From: Cristatella mucedo
Lineage: Eukaryota > Bryozoa > Phylactolaemata > Cristatellidae
Reading direction: 5' to 3'
NCBI GenBank assembly: GCA_009760855.2
Contig: WPIO01000025.1
Location: forward strand, 3,402,501 to 3,466,500
DNA length: 64,000 bases
The notes under the pieces are model-generated. The model saw nothing but the letters and a program-made list of their open reading frames with translations, did not search any database and was not told where the DNA came from. Positions 63,740-64,000 of the stretch are shown piece by piece. The translations under genes were made by a program, and so were the position numbers. How positions within the stretch are numbered: the first letter of the stretch is position 1; each line of letters opens with the position of its first letter.

Positions 63740-64000
63740 CCAAGATACTTAATGACCTCTCTTGTCTGGAAAGGAATAGAGGCCGCTAGCTTCTGCCATA
63801 GCATATTTCACGGAGTTTTACTGAAAAAGTCGGCTAGTGTTGCAGGCCAAACAACCTGCCTCAGCTGTCTGTCGGCATCGCTCAATAGTTGTTCTACGGG
63901 GTTCAAATTAGGTAACTGGCTGAGCCACTGCACCAGCACTAAACAAGGATTCGTCAAAAGGTACTTCACCTGCCTGGCAGTCGGTTCAGGGTCGTTATCG
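63740..64000 (-). mobile_element. Tc1/mariner transposase relic, cut by window edge
   Basis: The minus-strand frame begins at the edge with DNDPEPTARQVKYLL, then VLVQWLSQLPNLNPVEQLLS, matching the Tc1 DNDP...W...SPDLNPIE core. Stops follow. Confidence 0.75.

Overview
The window is animal nuclear DNA, most likely from an invertebrate; I cannot name the phylum. The grounds are GT-AG introns of 0.15 to 7.3 kb, genes recognisable only exon by exon, CR1/L2-type LINE fragments with ATT-repeat tails, tRNA-headed SINEs, Tc1/mariner relics and long GA, CT, TA and GT microsatellites. No rRNA, true tRNA, CRISPR array, operon or prokaryotic gene was seen. Nearly all long open frames are chance frames in introns or microsatellites; the real coding sequence is in short exons.

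Left half (about 3.8-38.3 kb, minus strand): one gene, the condensin I kleisin subunit NCAPH (CAP-H, barren). I reconstructed 14 coding exons totalling 2,214 nt (738 codons). Every intron phase agrees across every junction, from the initiator ATG at 38329 to the conserved LLHLANEK near the C terminus. The short last exon (about 20 residues) was not found and probably lies left of the window. The introns carry most of the LINE, SINE and microsatellite sequence, including a broken LINE with endonuclease and reverse transcriptase regions at 12.86-15.65 kb.

Middle (38.4-53.6 kb): the NCAPH upstream region, then repeat-rich DNA, then a predicted 5-exon minus-strand gene (52869 to 43431) for an acidic 234-residue protein I do not recognise with certainty. 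It carries an RxxLxxxxN destruction-box match and a DDYEDLWP segment, so a securin-like APC/C substrate is a hypothesis. Its first exon faces a possible plus-strand first exon at 53177 across a GC-rich interval with a perfect 23-bp inverted repeat, which looks like a bidirectional promoter.

Right end (about 58.7-63.35 kb, minus strand): exons of a pleckstrin-homology protein most like the C-terminal PH domain of TAPP1/2 (PLEKHA1/2), with its 5' exons beyond the right edge. A Tc1/mariner transposase relic occupies the last 250 bases.

Repeats: LINE family A (ATT tail; one long and many 3' copies), LINE family B (five 3' copies), a third reverse-transcriptase relic, and at least seven tRNA-headed SINE copies. 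Two SINE copies end in a tail matching the 3' end of LINE family A, a sign of borrowed retrotransposition machinery.
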